This document shows positions 44,318 through 52,851 of a stretch of 64,000 nucleotides of DNA, piece by piece. Each line of letters begins with the position of its first letter. Position 1 is the stretch's first letter. The notes beneath the pieces are model-generated. The model made no database searches. It was given only the letters and a program-made list of their open reading frames with translations, and was not told where the DNA came from. The stretch is from an uncultured Poribacteria bacterium (GTDB lineage: Bacteria; Poribacteria; WGA-4E; PCPOR2b): contig OY282444.1 of NCBI GenBank assembly GCA_958296125.1, positions 1,353,176 through 1,417,175 of the forward strand, in the 5' to 3' direction. The translations under genes and the position numbers were made by a program.

Positions 44318-44383
44318 TTAATTTAACCTAAGTTGTTATCTGTCGAAAGACTTTCAATACGCTAGTAGCTTGCGTTAATTTTG
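44318..44383. mobile_element. Short inverted-repeat element, 66 bases
   Basis: Left end TTAATTTAACCTAAGTTGTT and right end TAGTAGCTTGCGTTAATTTT face each other as inverted repeats with only about 25 bases between, so it is a minimal member of the same element family, directly before the galactonate-dehydratase-like gene. Confidence 0.55.
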
Positions 44384-44413
44384 CGGATAGGACATCCAAA
44401 GGATTGAAACGAT

Positions 44414-45553
44414 ATGAAAATTACGCAACTCGAAATTCTTCCTGCGCCATTTCAGGGGCGGGCGTATATCTACGTCAAACTGCATACCGATGAAGGTATT
44501 ATCGGTATCGGTGAAGCGTCCTGTTCAGGGAAAGAGGGTGCATTAGTGGGCGCATTGCGGGATATTGAGCATGTGCTGATTGGCGAAGCCCCGTTTCAGG
44601 TCGAAAAACTTTGGCAGATGATTTATCGCAACGCTTTCTGGCGGGGCGGTCCTGTGCTCATCGGTGCACTGTCTGGCATTGAGCACGCGCTCTGGGACAT
44701 CAAAGGCAAAGCCTTGAACGTCCCGGTGTATGAATTGATAGGCGGAATGTACCGACACAAGGTAAAAGTATACTGCTGGATTGGCGGGAGTACGCCAGAA
44801 TCCTGGGCGGAGGCAGCTGCACAACGCATTCAAGATGGTTGGGGTGGGTTGAAATTCACGCCATTTAATCCGACGGGGCCCGCCTTTAATCTCGCTCACG
44901 GTAAGAGAGTCGAAGCAATAGTCAAAGCGGTCCGCGAAGCAGTCGGCGACGAGGTGCCGATCGCAATTGATGGCCATGGCCGCCTGAACCCCGTCAACGC
45001 AATGGAGATGGCGAAACGGATTGAACCTTACGGCATCCTCTTTTTCGAGGAGGCGGTGCTCCCAGAATCGGTCGATGCAATGGCGGATCTACGGCGGAAT
45101 GCGGGTGTTCCAATCGCCACCGGCGAGCGACTTTATACACGCTATCCCTTCCGAGAGTATCTTGTCAAGGGTGCTGTGGATGTCGTCCAACCAGATATCT
45201 GCACCTGTGGCGGCATCATGGAAGCGTTCAAGATCGCGGCGATGGCAGATGCCTTTTTCGCTACGATCGCGCCGCACAATCCGCTGAGTCCGCTATCAAC
45301 AGTGATTTGTCTGCACTTGGATACCGTTGTGCCAAACTTTCTTATCCAAGAAGTTCCCAACGGGAACAATCCAGAACGGAAGAACCTCTTGGTTGGATTT
45401 GAAGAAAAGCCGGTTGATGGACATCTAAAAGTGCCACAGGGACCAGGGTGGGGCGTTTCACTGAACGAAGATTATATCCGATCGCTTTCAGGAGATTCAT
45501 CACGTGGGAAATGGGACGCTTTCGATGTCGATGGTTCCATCCTTGATCTCTGA
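44414..45553 (+). CDS. Enolase-superfamily sugar-acid dehydratase (galactonate dehydratase-like)
   Basis: A 379-residue enolase-superfamily protein close in pattern to D-galactonate/mannonate-type dehydratases, which remove water from sugar acids to give 2-keto-3-deoxy acids. The barrel residues are IAIDGHGRLNP (Asp and His), LFFEEAVLPES (Glu), PIATGERLYTRYPF (Glu) and the catalytic-acid region ATIAPHNPLSPLS (His), with QPDICTCGGIMEAFKIA in between. This set fits the dehydratase subgroup better than the first enolase-family gene (13898-14899), where the third metal ligand is missing. The exact sugar acid is not determined. Confidence 0.87.
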   Translation: MKITQLEILPAPFQGRAYIYVKLHTDEGIIGIGEASCSGKEGALVGALRDIEHVLIGEAPFQVEKLWQMIYRNAFWRGGPVLIGALSGIEHALWDIKGKALNVPVYELIGGMYRHKVKVYCWIGGSTPESWAEAAAQRIQDGWGGLKFTPFNPTGPAFNLAHGKRVEAIVKAVREAVGDEVPIAIDGHGRLNPVNAMEMAKRIEPYGILFFEEAVLPESVDAMADLRRNAGVPIATGERLYTRYPFREYLVKGAVDVVQPDICTCGGIMEAFKIAAMADAFFATIAPHNPLSPLSTVICLHLDTVVPNFLIQEVPNGNNPERKNLLVGFEEKPVDGHLKVPQGPGWGVSLNEDYIRSLSGDSSRGKWDAFDVDGSILDL

Positions 45554-45638
45554 GGATTCAATAGAAAGAAAATGAGAAAACTTCCCCATAGTATATTGTT
45601 GGGTTTCACTAGCGTTCAACCAAACCTAAAAGGGTTAC

Positions 45639-45655
45639 GGCATGCGGAGTATGCC
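45639..45655. repeat. Hairpin repeat GGCATGCGGAGTATGCC
   Basis: Fourth copy of the hairpin family, preceded by AGGGTTAC and followed by TACTCTCTT. It lies in the 147-base gap before the YyaL-like gene. Confidence 0.6.
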
Positions 45656-45700
45656 TACTCTCTTAAAGCCTACCACTAACCAACATAAGGGAACGTTGGT

Positions 45701-48190
45701 ATGCAACTGAACTTAATTTTCTCACTGGCGTGTCTCTGCATTGTTGCGAGCGGTTTTGGTCTCCTCGTCCATGCCGCGGAGGATGCACACCCCCACGAAG
45801 CAGCCCTCAAGAACCCTGATGGGACATGGAAGTGGACGAATGCACTTATCCGCGAAACAAGTCCTTACCTGCTTTTGCACGCCCATAATCCGGTCGATTG
45901 GTATCCGTGGGGTCCTGAGGCATTGGAACAGGCAAAGGCTGAAAACAAACCGATTTTCCTTTCTGTGGGTTACTCCACCTGCTACTGGTGTCACGTCATG
46001 GAGCGGAAGGTGTTCTCAAATCCAGAGATAGCCGATCTGATGAATACGTCATTTATTAACATCAAAGTAGACCGGGAAGAACGCCCGGATCTGGATGAGA
46101 TTTACATGACCGCCACCCAAATCATGACGGGATCTGGTGGTTGGCCCAACTCTGTTTTTTTAACGCCTGACCTCCTCCCTTTTTTCGGAGGCACTTATTT
46201 TCCACCAGAGGATAGCCGTGGCCGCCCCGGTTTTCCGAGAGTCTTGAGCGCACTTAATGAGGTGTGGATAAATCAACAGCCGGAGGTCATTGCACAGGCA
46301 GAGAAGATAACGGAAGTTATCAAACAGGCAACGGCTGCCACCCCGGCTTCCATCGGCGAAGCACCGCTGGATCGGAAGCTGATCTCGGCGGCGGTGAAAG
46401 CACTCCAATCGAGGTACGACGCTACATACGGCGGCTTTGGTGGCGCGCCAAAGTTTCCTAGTCCCACGAATCTGGAACTGTTGTTGAGTGAATATCAACG
46501 CGAGCCTTCCAAACCGACGCTTGAGATAGTCACCAACACCCTTGACAAGATGGCGTATGGTGGGATGTATGATCAGATTGGGGGCGGTTTTCACCGTTAC
46601 TCGGTTGATGCCAAATGGCTCGTGCCACACTTTGAGAAGATGTTGTATGACAACGCCCAACTTGCGAAAATCTACCTGCAAGCCTATCAACTGAGGAAAA
46701 ATCCGCTCTACCGACGGGTAGCTGAGGAGATTTTTACGTTCGTTTCGCGAGAGATGACATCTGCACAGGGAGGCTTCTACTCGGCACTTGATGCGGAAGT
46801 AGATGCGGAGGAGGGCAAATCCTACCTCTGGACCAAAGAGCAGATTCAAAAGACTCTTGAGAAAAAGGATGCCAAACTGTTCATGCAGGTTTACGGGGTG
46901 GACAAGGGTCCCAACTTTGAAGGCGGGACCAATATCCCCTACCTTCCCGTCCCAATTTCAAATGTCGCAAAATCGCTTAAAAAATCGGAGGACGACCTCC
47001 ACAGCCAACTTGAACCGCTCAAGGCGAAACTACTCGCGGCGCGGGAGCAACGGAAACAACCCCTGCTCGATACGAAAGTGATCACGAGTTGGAACGGCTT
47101 AATGATTGATGCATTTGCCTACGGCTACGAAGTGCTCGGCGATAAACAGTATCGTGAGGTAGCGGAGAAAGCTGCACGATTTAACCTGAAACACCTCCGG
47201 ACATCCGATGGACAACTGATGCGGACCTACAGGGATGGTATCCCCAAATATAACGGCTACCTTGATGATTATGCCTTCCTCGTTCGTGGTTTGCTAAGTC
47301 TGCATCAGGCAACGGGCGAAACGACTTGGTTGGATGAAGCAAAATCCCTGACCGATACAATGAACCGGCTGTTTTGGGATAATAAAAACGGGGGTTTCTA
47401 CTTCACCCTTGCCAACCAAGAACATCTGGTTGTGCGTACCAAGAATCCTTACGATTCCGCCCTCCCATCGGGGAATGCTGTAGCGGCTAACAACCTGCTC
47501 ACCCTCGCACAGCTCATTGGTGAGAAGGGTTATCTGGATAAAGCGGAAAAAACGCTTCAGAATTTCGCGGGCATGATGAAACAGTCCCCCCGTGCTTTTA
47601 TGCACATGCTTTTCGCTACCAATCGTTATCTTTCAACAGACTGGACGAAAGTTGGAGCGGCACCCCAAGAAGGGGCATCTCAATTTGGCTTGAACAGGGA
47701 GGGAATGAGCGAGATCAACCTCTTTGCACCGCCTAAAGCCCAATCGGTTTTACCTTCAGCGGATGAACTCTTGACGCTTTCGGTGTCCATACTCTCGAAA
47801 GGGGGCATCTCCCCTGAAAGCCCCTTTGATGTGGAGGTGCAACTTGCACTTGCTGAAGGGTGGCATATCAACGCCAATCCCCCTTCGTTGGATCTGTTGA
47901 TTCCGACGACCGTGTCTGTCAGTCCTGATGGGCCCGTCGAAATTTTGTCGGTGACATACCCCAAGGGGAAGCCGTTTTACGCAGATTTCAGCGAGGGACC
48001 AATCTCCATCTATGAAGGAAACATCACGGTCAAGCTGAAACTGAAGTTGAAGCCGGGCGAAACAATCGAAAAAGCGTTTCCGCTGAACGTGGATGTCCGC
48101 TATCAGGCGTGTGATGTACATCGGTGCTTGCCGCCAGCAATTGCAACGATTCCGCTCTGGGCTAACATTTACGAGAAAAGTCACAATTGA
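45701..48190 (+). CDS. Exported YyaL/spermatogenesis-associated-20-like protein fused to a DsbD N-terminal-type domain
   Basis: An 829-residue exported protein. The signal peptide (about 1-26) precedes a thioredoxin-like domain with the redox motif [12 protein letters not shown] (Cys94, Cys97), flanked by [18 protein letters not shown] and [14 protein letters not shown] as in the DUF255 family. Then comes an alpha/alpha-barrel with the segment [20 protein letters not shown] and [20 protein letters not shown], typical of the YyaL N-acylglucosamine-epimerase-like part. The last about 135 residues are a beta-sandwich like the N-terminal domain of the thiol reductase DsbD ([12 protein letters not shown] near the end holds its Cys pair). 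The fusion suggests an envelope thiol-redox role. The partners are unknown. Confidence 0.85.
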   Translation: MQLNLIFSLACLCIVASGFGLLVHAAEDAHPHEAALKNPDGTWKWTNALIRETSPYLLLHAHNPVDWYPWGPEALEQAKAENKPIFLSVGYSTCYWCHVMERKVFSNPEIADLMNTSFINIKVDREERPDLDEIYMTATQIMTGSGGWPNSVFLTPDLLPFFGGTYFPPEDSRGRPGFPRVLSALNEVWINQQPEVIAQAEKITEVIKQATAATPASIGEAPLDRKLISAAVKALQSRYDATYGGFGGAPKFPSPTNLELLLSEYQREPSKPTLEIVTNTLDKMAYGGMYDQIGGGFHRYSVDAKWLVPHFEKMLYDNAQLAKIYLQAYQLRKNPLYRRVAEEIFTFVSREMTSAQGGFYSALDAEVDAEEGKSYLWTKEQIQKTLEKKDAKLFMQVYGVDKGPNFEGGTNIPYLPVPISNVAKSLKKSEDDLHSQLEPLKAKLLAAREQRKQPLLDTKVITSWNGLMIDAFAYGYEVLGDKQYREVAEKAARFNLKHLRTSDGQLMRTYRDGIPKYNGYLDDYAFLVRGLLSLHQATGETTWLDEAKSLTDTMNRLFWDNKNGGFYFTLANQEHLVVRTKNPYDSALPSGNAVAANNLLTLAQLIGEKGYLDKAEKTLQNFAGMMKQSPRAFMHMLFATNRYLSTDWTKVGAAPQEGASQFGLNREGMSEINLFAPPKAQSVLPSADELLTLSVSILSKGGISPESPFDVEVQLALAEGWHINANPPSLDLLIPTTVSVSPDGPVEILSVTYPKGKPFYADFSEGPISIYEGNITVKLKLKLKPGETIEKAFPLNVDVRYQACDVHRCLPPAIATIPLWANIYEKSHN

Positions 48191-48275
48191 CATACTTCTG
48201 ACATACTTCGGGGTGAGCGCACGTAAATCGGACGATTTGCCAAGCGGGCCCCTAACCCAATCACAGGAGGTTACC

Positions 48276-49058
48276 ATGGATCTAGGATTAGCAGGAAAGG
48301 TTGCTGTCATCACAGGTGGCAGTGAAGGGATTGGCAAAGGCATCGCCCAACGGCTCTGCGAAGAGGGCGCAAAGGTCGCGATCTGCGCCCGTCGTGAGGA
48401 GGTTTTACAAGAGGCAGCGCAAGAGATTCGTGACGCAACAGGTGGCGAGGTGCTCACTGTCACCGCTGACGTGACAGTTCCTGCAACACTCGAAAACTTT
48501 ATCAACCAAACAGTTGATAAGTTCGGACAGATCGATATTTTGGTCAACAATGCCGGGCGGTCTGCGGGCGGAGATTTTGAACAGGTAACTGATGCGGAAT
48601 GGTACGAAGATCTCGATCTCAAGCTGATGGGAGCCGTGCGCTGTGCGCGGTTGGCTATCCCTCATATGAGGCCAACGGGTGGAGGACGCATCATCAATAT
48701 CACTCACCCCGGCGGCAAACAACCGGGCGCGGGCTCCGTCCCAACTTCCGTCAGTCGAGCGGCAGGCATTGCGATGACAAAAGCGCTCTCCAAAGAATTG
48801 CTCGCTGACAATATCCTTGTCAACACCGTTTGCTTGACCTCAATTAAGAGTGCACAGGGTGAACGCTCTTGGAAGGCGGACGGTTCGCTCGGCACCCTTG
48901 AGGAGTATTGGGAGGCAAGGGGAGCCGAGCACCCGCTTGGCCGCTTGGGTGAGCCCACTGAGGTCGGCGATCTCGTTGCTTTCCTCGTTTCGGATCGGGC
49001 TTCGTACATTACGGGGACAGCGATTAATATCGATGGAGGATTATCAGCAGTTGTTTAG
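48276..49058 (+). CDS. SDR family oxidoreductase lacking the catalytic Tyr and Lys
   Basis: A 260-residue protein of the short-chain dehydrogenase/reductase family. The dinucleotide motif is VAVITGGSEGIGKGIA, with ILVNNAGRSAG for the NNAG box and a C-terminal ITGTAINIDGG. The catalytic YxxxK, which should lie in the helix after the IINITH strand, reads PTSVSRAAGIAMTKALSKEL with Thr and Arg at the Tyr and Lys places. Related SDRs with this change are seen in other bacteria, so it is probably a subfamily feature and the reaction may differ. AGGAGG lies five bases before the ATG at 48276; the longer frame to 48093 overlaps the previous gene and is not used. Confidence 0.9.
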   Translation: MDLGLAGKVAVITGGSEGIGKGIAQRLCEEGAKVAICARREEVLQEAAQEIRDATGGEVLTVTADVTVPATLENFINQTVDKFGQIDILVNNAGRSAGGDFEQVTDAEWYEDLDLKLMGAVRCARLAIPHMRPTGGGRIINITHPGGKQPGAGSVPTSVSRAAGIAMTKALSKELLADNILVNTVCLTSIKSAQGERSWKADGSLGTLEEYWEARGAEHPLGRLGEPTEVGDLVAFLVSDRASYITGTAINIDGGLSAVV

Positions 49059-49214
49059 TAACTTTTGGTGCTAGTTGGTGAGGGTGTTGCTGCCACATCG
49101 TTCAAGAGTTCGTTGGTGCATTGGTTTATTAATGCACTAATGAACCAAATACGTTTTACGTTTCATGTTTCATAGCTATACAGTTCGCTTCAGCTAAGAT
49201 AAGTTTGTCGTCCC

Positions 49215-51188
49215 CTAATCATCAACGACATACCGCAACATCACCCCGAGATCGCCGACAATCCAGCCATTTTTAGCATCTGCCATATAAATCGAGTTCA
49301 GGTTATAGTGGCTCTCGCACCATTGTGGACGCCAATTAGCCCCACCATCAAGGGTACGGATAACCGTGCCTTCGCCACCGACCGCCCAACCCAAGTTCGC
49401 ATTGAGGAAGAAGACACTATTCAGGAAACTTTCCACGTAACTCTTTTGACGTTTCCATGTGTGCCCGCCATCGGTTGTGTGGATAACGAATCCATCAATC
49501 CCAACAACCCAGCCATTTAGTCGGTCTGTAAAGTAAACCCCCGATAACCAGACCTCGCCGAGTTGGGCTTGCAAATCCCATGTTTGACCGCCGTCCCGGG
49601 TGTGAAGAATCACACCACCTTGCCCTACAACCCACCCGGTTTGGGTATCAACGAAGTGGACATCAAAGAGGTGACGGTTGACACTGCTGCGCTGTTTCTG
49701 CCACGTTTTGCCCCCGTTCGCGGTGTGCAAAATCTCTCCGCTGTGACCAATTGCCCATCCATACCGTGAATCAACGAAGGAGACACCGAGGAGGTCATTT
49801 TCCGTATCCGCCTCTTGCTGCGCCCACGTTTTGCCACCATCGGTAGTATGGACAATCGTTCCCCATTCCGCAACGCTCCAGCCAACCTTGTCGTTGATAA
49901 AATGCGTTGACCCAAAACACTCCATCGTTCCGCTATCTTGCGACTGCCAGCGTAACCCACCGTCGTTTGTGCGAAGGACTTCCCCCCGATCGCCCACTGC
50001 ATATCCAATCTTATTGCTGATAAAATGGAGGTCTGTGAGCAGATAGCTGGGTGAGGATTGAAGTCCCCACGTTTTTCCACCGTTTTTCGTATGCCAGATC
50101 GTCCCAAACTCACCGACAGCCCACCCAAGCTGAGGATTGACAAAATGAACACCCAATAAAACGACATCCGCCCCGACCAACTGTGTCGCCCCACCCCGCT
50201 GATGCTTCCACGTCCTTCCACCATCGCCGGTGTGCAAGATGGCACCTAAGTCCCCAACAATCCAGCCATTCTGAGCATCGGCGAAATGGAGCGCATACAG
50301 GAGGAAGGTGTGTAGCGGTTCATCCCCGGTTCTCACCTGCTGACCGTAGTGCTGTTCATGGCGTTTATTTGAGCCTCGCGTTAAATACTCCCAATTCCTG
50401 CCGCCATCTTGTGTGGTAAGCACTGTCCGCTTATCACCGACGATCCAGCCACGATTTTCATCGACAAAGTGGACATCGGACAACTCGTAGCGGACATTCG
50501 TTCTCTGATAAGTCCAGTACCTTCCCCCATCGCGTGTATAATAAGCGTTACCCTGATGGCTAACAGTCCAACCTTGTCGGGAATTGAGAAAATATACACC
50601 TCGCAGTGAATTGTCGCCAATCCCTTCCGACCGATTTTCCCAAGTTTGTCCGCCATTCTGTGTGTACAATACCGTCCCGAAATCGCCGACGACCCAACCT
50701 TCCTGCGTTGAGACAAAGTGAAGATCGAACAGGTTATTATGCGTATTCCCTGATTGCTGTTCCCACCTCTGCCCGCCATTTTCTGTGTACAGGATGACAC
50801 CATTTTCACCGACGATCCACCCGGTGTGGTTGTCGGCAAATCGCACCGCTCGCAGCAGATGGTAAACGCCACTCTGCTGTGGGTGCCATGTAATCCCGCC
50901 ATCCGTTGTGTGGGCAATCACGCTGTCGAACTCCTCTGCGAATGTGCTTCCCGCGTTATTGCCGACTGTCCACCCGGTCTGCTTGTCAATGAAGAATACA
51001 TCGTAGAACCGTGCTTCCCAGTCGGCACGCCGAACAATTTCCCAGCGACCGGGCTTGGGATTTTGATCCCTTGAACACCCAATGACTCCACCGACAAGCA
51101 TCACAATGAGAAATATGAGACCTAGTGTGTGAAACGTGATGTGTGAAACGTGATCAGCTGAGTTTTCGGTCTGCTGATTTGTTATCAA
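49215..51188 (-). CDS. Lipoprotein with 14 YCF48/BNR-type propeller motifs
   Basis: A 657-residue exported lipoprotein (LIFLIVMLVGGVIGC lipobox near residue 38) made of about 14 repeats of the YCF48 photosystem-assembly type. Each has a G-W-x-V-G strand followed by a D/N-G-G-x-x-W box, as in GWIVGENGVILYTENGG and GWVVGDFGTVLYTQNGG. The count was made on the GW-x-VG motifs. Such proteins fold as beta-propellers and act as assembly or binding factors; YCF48 itself helps assemble photosystem II, but this organism shows no sign of photosynthesis here. The start is a TTG at 51188 with AAAGGAGGG eight bases upstream. Residues about 13-20 (HVSHITFH) are encoded by the GTGAAACGTGATGCG-type repeat. 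Confidence 0.85.
   Translation of the reverse strand: MITNQQTENSADHVSHITFHTLGLIFLIVMLVGGVIGCSRDQNPKPGRWEIVRRADWEARFYDVFFIDKQTGWTVGNNAGSTFAEEFDSVIAHTTDGGITWHPQQSGVYHLLRAVRFADNHTGWIVGENGVILYTENGGQRWEQQSGNTHNNLFDLHFVSTQEGWVVGDFGTVLYTQNGGQTWENRSEGIGDNSLRGVYFLNSRQGWTVSHQGNAYYTRDGGRYWTYQRTNVRYELSDVHFVDENRGWIVGDKRTVLTTQDGGRNWEYLTRGSNKRHEQHYGQQVRTGDEPLHTFLLYALHFADAQNGWIVGDLGAILHTGDGGRTWKHQRGGATQLVGADVVLLGVHFVNPQLGWAVGEFGTIWHTKNGGKTWGLQSSPSYLLTDLHFISNKIGYAVGDRGEVLRTNDGGLRWQSQDSGTMECFGSTHFINDKVGWSVAEWGTIVHTTDGGKTWAQQEADTENDLLGVSFVDSRYGWAIGHSGEILHTANGGKTWQKQRSSVNRHLFDVHFVDTQTGWVVGQGGVILHTRDGGQTWDLQAQLGEVWLSGVYFTDRLNGWVVGIDGFVIHTTDGGHTWKRQKSYVESFLNSVFFLNANLGWAVGGEGTVIRTLDGGANWRPQWCESHYNLNSIYMADAKNGWIVGDLGVMLRYVVDD
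51122..51151. repeat. GTGAAACGTGATGTG repeat inside the coding start of the YCF48-like lipoprotein
   Basis: Plus-strand GTGTGTGAAACGTGATGTG and then TGAAACGTGA is an intergenic-type repeat, here in frame and translated on the minus strand as HVSHITFH in the leader of the lipoprotein. Confidence 0.65.
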
Positions 51189-51366
51189 ATTAAAGCCCTC
51201 CTTTGCAAAATAACCTGACAGATTGATGCTAAGCCATCATTTTTCTGCGACGATGCGCCTATCCCATAGGTTTATCCGAGGCGATTGGTTTTCGTGTGAT
51301 TGTTGCGGGGAGAAAATTTCCGATCTCTTTGTGAACGATTTTGTCCGTCAGTTCGTCTTATAAAAT

Positions 51367-52815
51367 ATGCGACATGCAATACAAAATCTCCCTGAACAAA
51401 TTATCCACAATAAGCTATCTAGTATCCAACGTCGAATGCGGATTGACAGCATCTTCCAGAATCTAGCTACATTTAACTTCTGGGGGCTTCTCATCGTTGG
51501 GATATGGCTCACAGTCAACCGATTTTTCCCGTTACCGATACCGGTTGGATTTGTAGTTTCCCTGCCGCTCATCGCCGCGAGCGTTATTGCCGTTGGCTTG
51601 AATCTACTAAGGAAAACAGACCCGTTTGTCGTAGCGCACCTTGTAGATCAACGTCTCAATCTGAAGGAACGCCTCGGCACTGCCCTTGAAGCAATTCGGC
51701 GGAGGGCTACGGACGATTTCGCCATTTTGCAGATTCATGATGCTGCGAGGGTGGCACAAGGGTTGGTCCCCGATGCCGCTGTCTCCTACACGACCCCGCC
51801 AGCCCTCAAATGGCTTCCCATCCCTATGTTACTAATTGGGCTTTCATTTTTCATCCCGCGCATGTATGAAGTCCCCCCGCCCCCAACTATCTCGGAACAT
51901 GCGGCTATTCATGATGCCGCAGCAACGCTTGAACAAGCGGTTAGCGGTCTCGACAACGCAGAACTCTCCAAGCAAGTTGAAGAAACCGTCAAAGCATTAC
52001 AAAACAAGCGTATCGGTGTGCAAGCCGCCCAGACAGAACTCAGCAAGCTCCGTGAAGATGTTGAGGCCCGAAAAAGCCAACTGTCGGAAAATGCAATAGA
52101 TCAGGCGGTTGCAGCCATTTCCACAGTGGGAGAAAACTCCAAACTTCTCAGTGGTGCGGACGCAGGGGAGATTGCGTTAGAACTACAGAAACTGACGGAT
52201 CAGATGGACGAACTGACTGCGGTGCAGCGGGCGGAATTGGATGCGCTACTCAGACAGCTCGCTGAACGGCTTGGGGGCAACCCCGCCGCCAAGAACCTTG
52301 TGGACCAACTAAACGAGATTGAAACAGAGGGAGTCAGTCCTGAGATGCTAGCGAAAATTGCGCGTTCACTGTTAGAGATCGACCGGCAGGCAAAAGACAT
52401 TGCACAGTTGGAAGGGATTTTGGAGGAGATCCGGGCAAGCCGAAAAAATATCGGATTAGCGGGTATCGAAATGGCGCGTAAAACGGGAGGGGTGGCAGGT
52501 AGTGATGGAGGACCGGGCGAGGAATCCGGGACAGGGGAGGCGCGAGGAACGCAGGTTGACGCTATGACTTCAGAGGCGCGCCCCACAGAGGAGCTACGGT
52601 TGAGAGGGGGCACATCGGATTCGCAGGAATTCTCCATAGGCACCACACAAGAGAATCCAAGCGGTGAAGAGGAGCCGGTTTATACGCAATACCAAGAAGT
52701 CTATCTCAACGCGAAACAGGCTTACGCGGAGGCAATGGAAAGGGATGGGATTCCTATGCGGTATCGACAACGGGTTAAGGATTATCTAGATGCCATCGCG
52801 AATACGGGGAAATGA
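51367..52815 (+). CDS. Membrane protein with long coiled-coil region (DUF4175-like)
   Basis: A 482-residue protein with two membrane helices near residues 38-75 (FNFWGLLIVGIWLTV and SLPLIAASVIAVGL) and a third at about 143-160 (WLPIPMLLIGLSFFIP), then a long charged helical region (about 185-380) and a Gly/Thr/Glu-rich tail. The segment AHLVDQRLNLKERLGTALEA resembles the start of DUF4175-type membrane proteins found near MoxR ATPases and VWA proteins. No such neighbours are present here. The function is unknown. No clear ribosome site is seen before the ATG; MRIDSIFQNL at 51436 is a possible later start. Confidence 0.65.
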   Translation: MRHAIQNLPEQIIHNKLSSIQRRMRIDSIFQNLATFNFWGLLIVGIWLTVNRFFPLPIPVGFVVSLPLIAASVIAVGLNLLRKTDPFVVAHLVDQRLNLKERLGTALEAIRRRATDDFAILQIHDAARVAQGLVPDAAVSYTTPPALKWLPIPMLLIGLSFFIPRMYEVPPPPTISEHAAIHDAAATLEQAVSGLDNAELSKQVEETVKALQNKRIGVQAAQTELSKLREDVEARKSQLSENAIDQAVAAISTVGENSKLLSGADAGEIALELQKLTDQMDELTAVQRAELDALLRQLAERLGGNPAAKNLVDQLNEIETEGVSPEMLAKIARSLLEIDRQAKDIAQLEGILEEIRASRKNIGLAGIEMARKTGGVAGSDGGPGEESGTGEARGTQVDAMTSEARPTEELRLRGGTSDSQEFSIGTTQENPSGEEEPVYTQYQEVYLNAKQAYAEAMERDGIPMRYRQRVKDYLDAIANTGK

Positions 52816-52851
52816 AACGTGATGCGTAATGTGTAAAGGGGCAGCGATTTG

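Larger units (their letters stand above)
43916..44413. other. Intergenic region with two inverted-repeat elements
   Basis: The 498 bases between divergent genes are mostly taken up by the elements at 43941-44230 and 44318-44383. Nothing coding was found. A possible -10 TATACT (44272-44277) lacks a clear -35. Confidence 0.55.

Noticed and set aside
48093-48275. N-terminal extension of the SDR gene
   Set aside because: It overlaps the end of the YyaL-like gene, and AGGAGG sits five bases before the ATG at 48276.
47756-48622. 288-residue minus-strand frame across the YyaL end and SDR start
   Set aside because: It covers two real genes on the other strand; the composition is Ser/Arg-rich as is usual for shadows.
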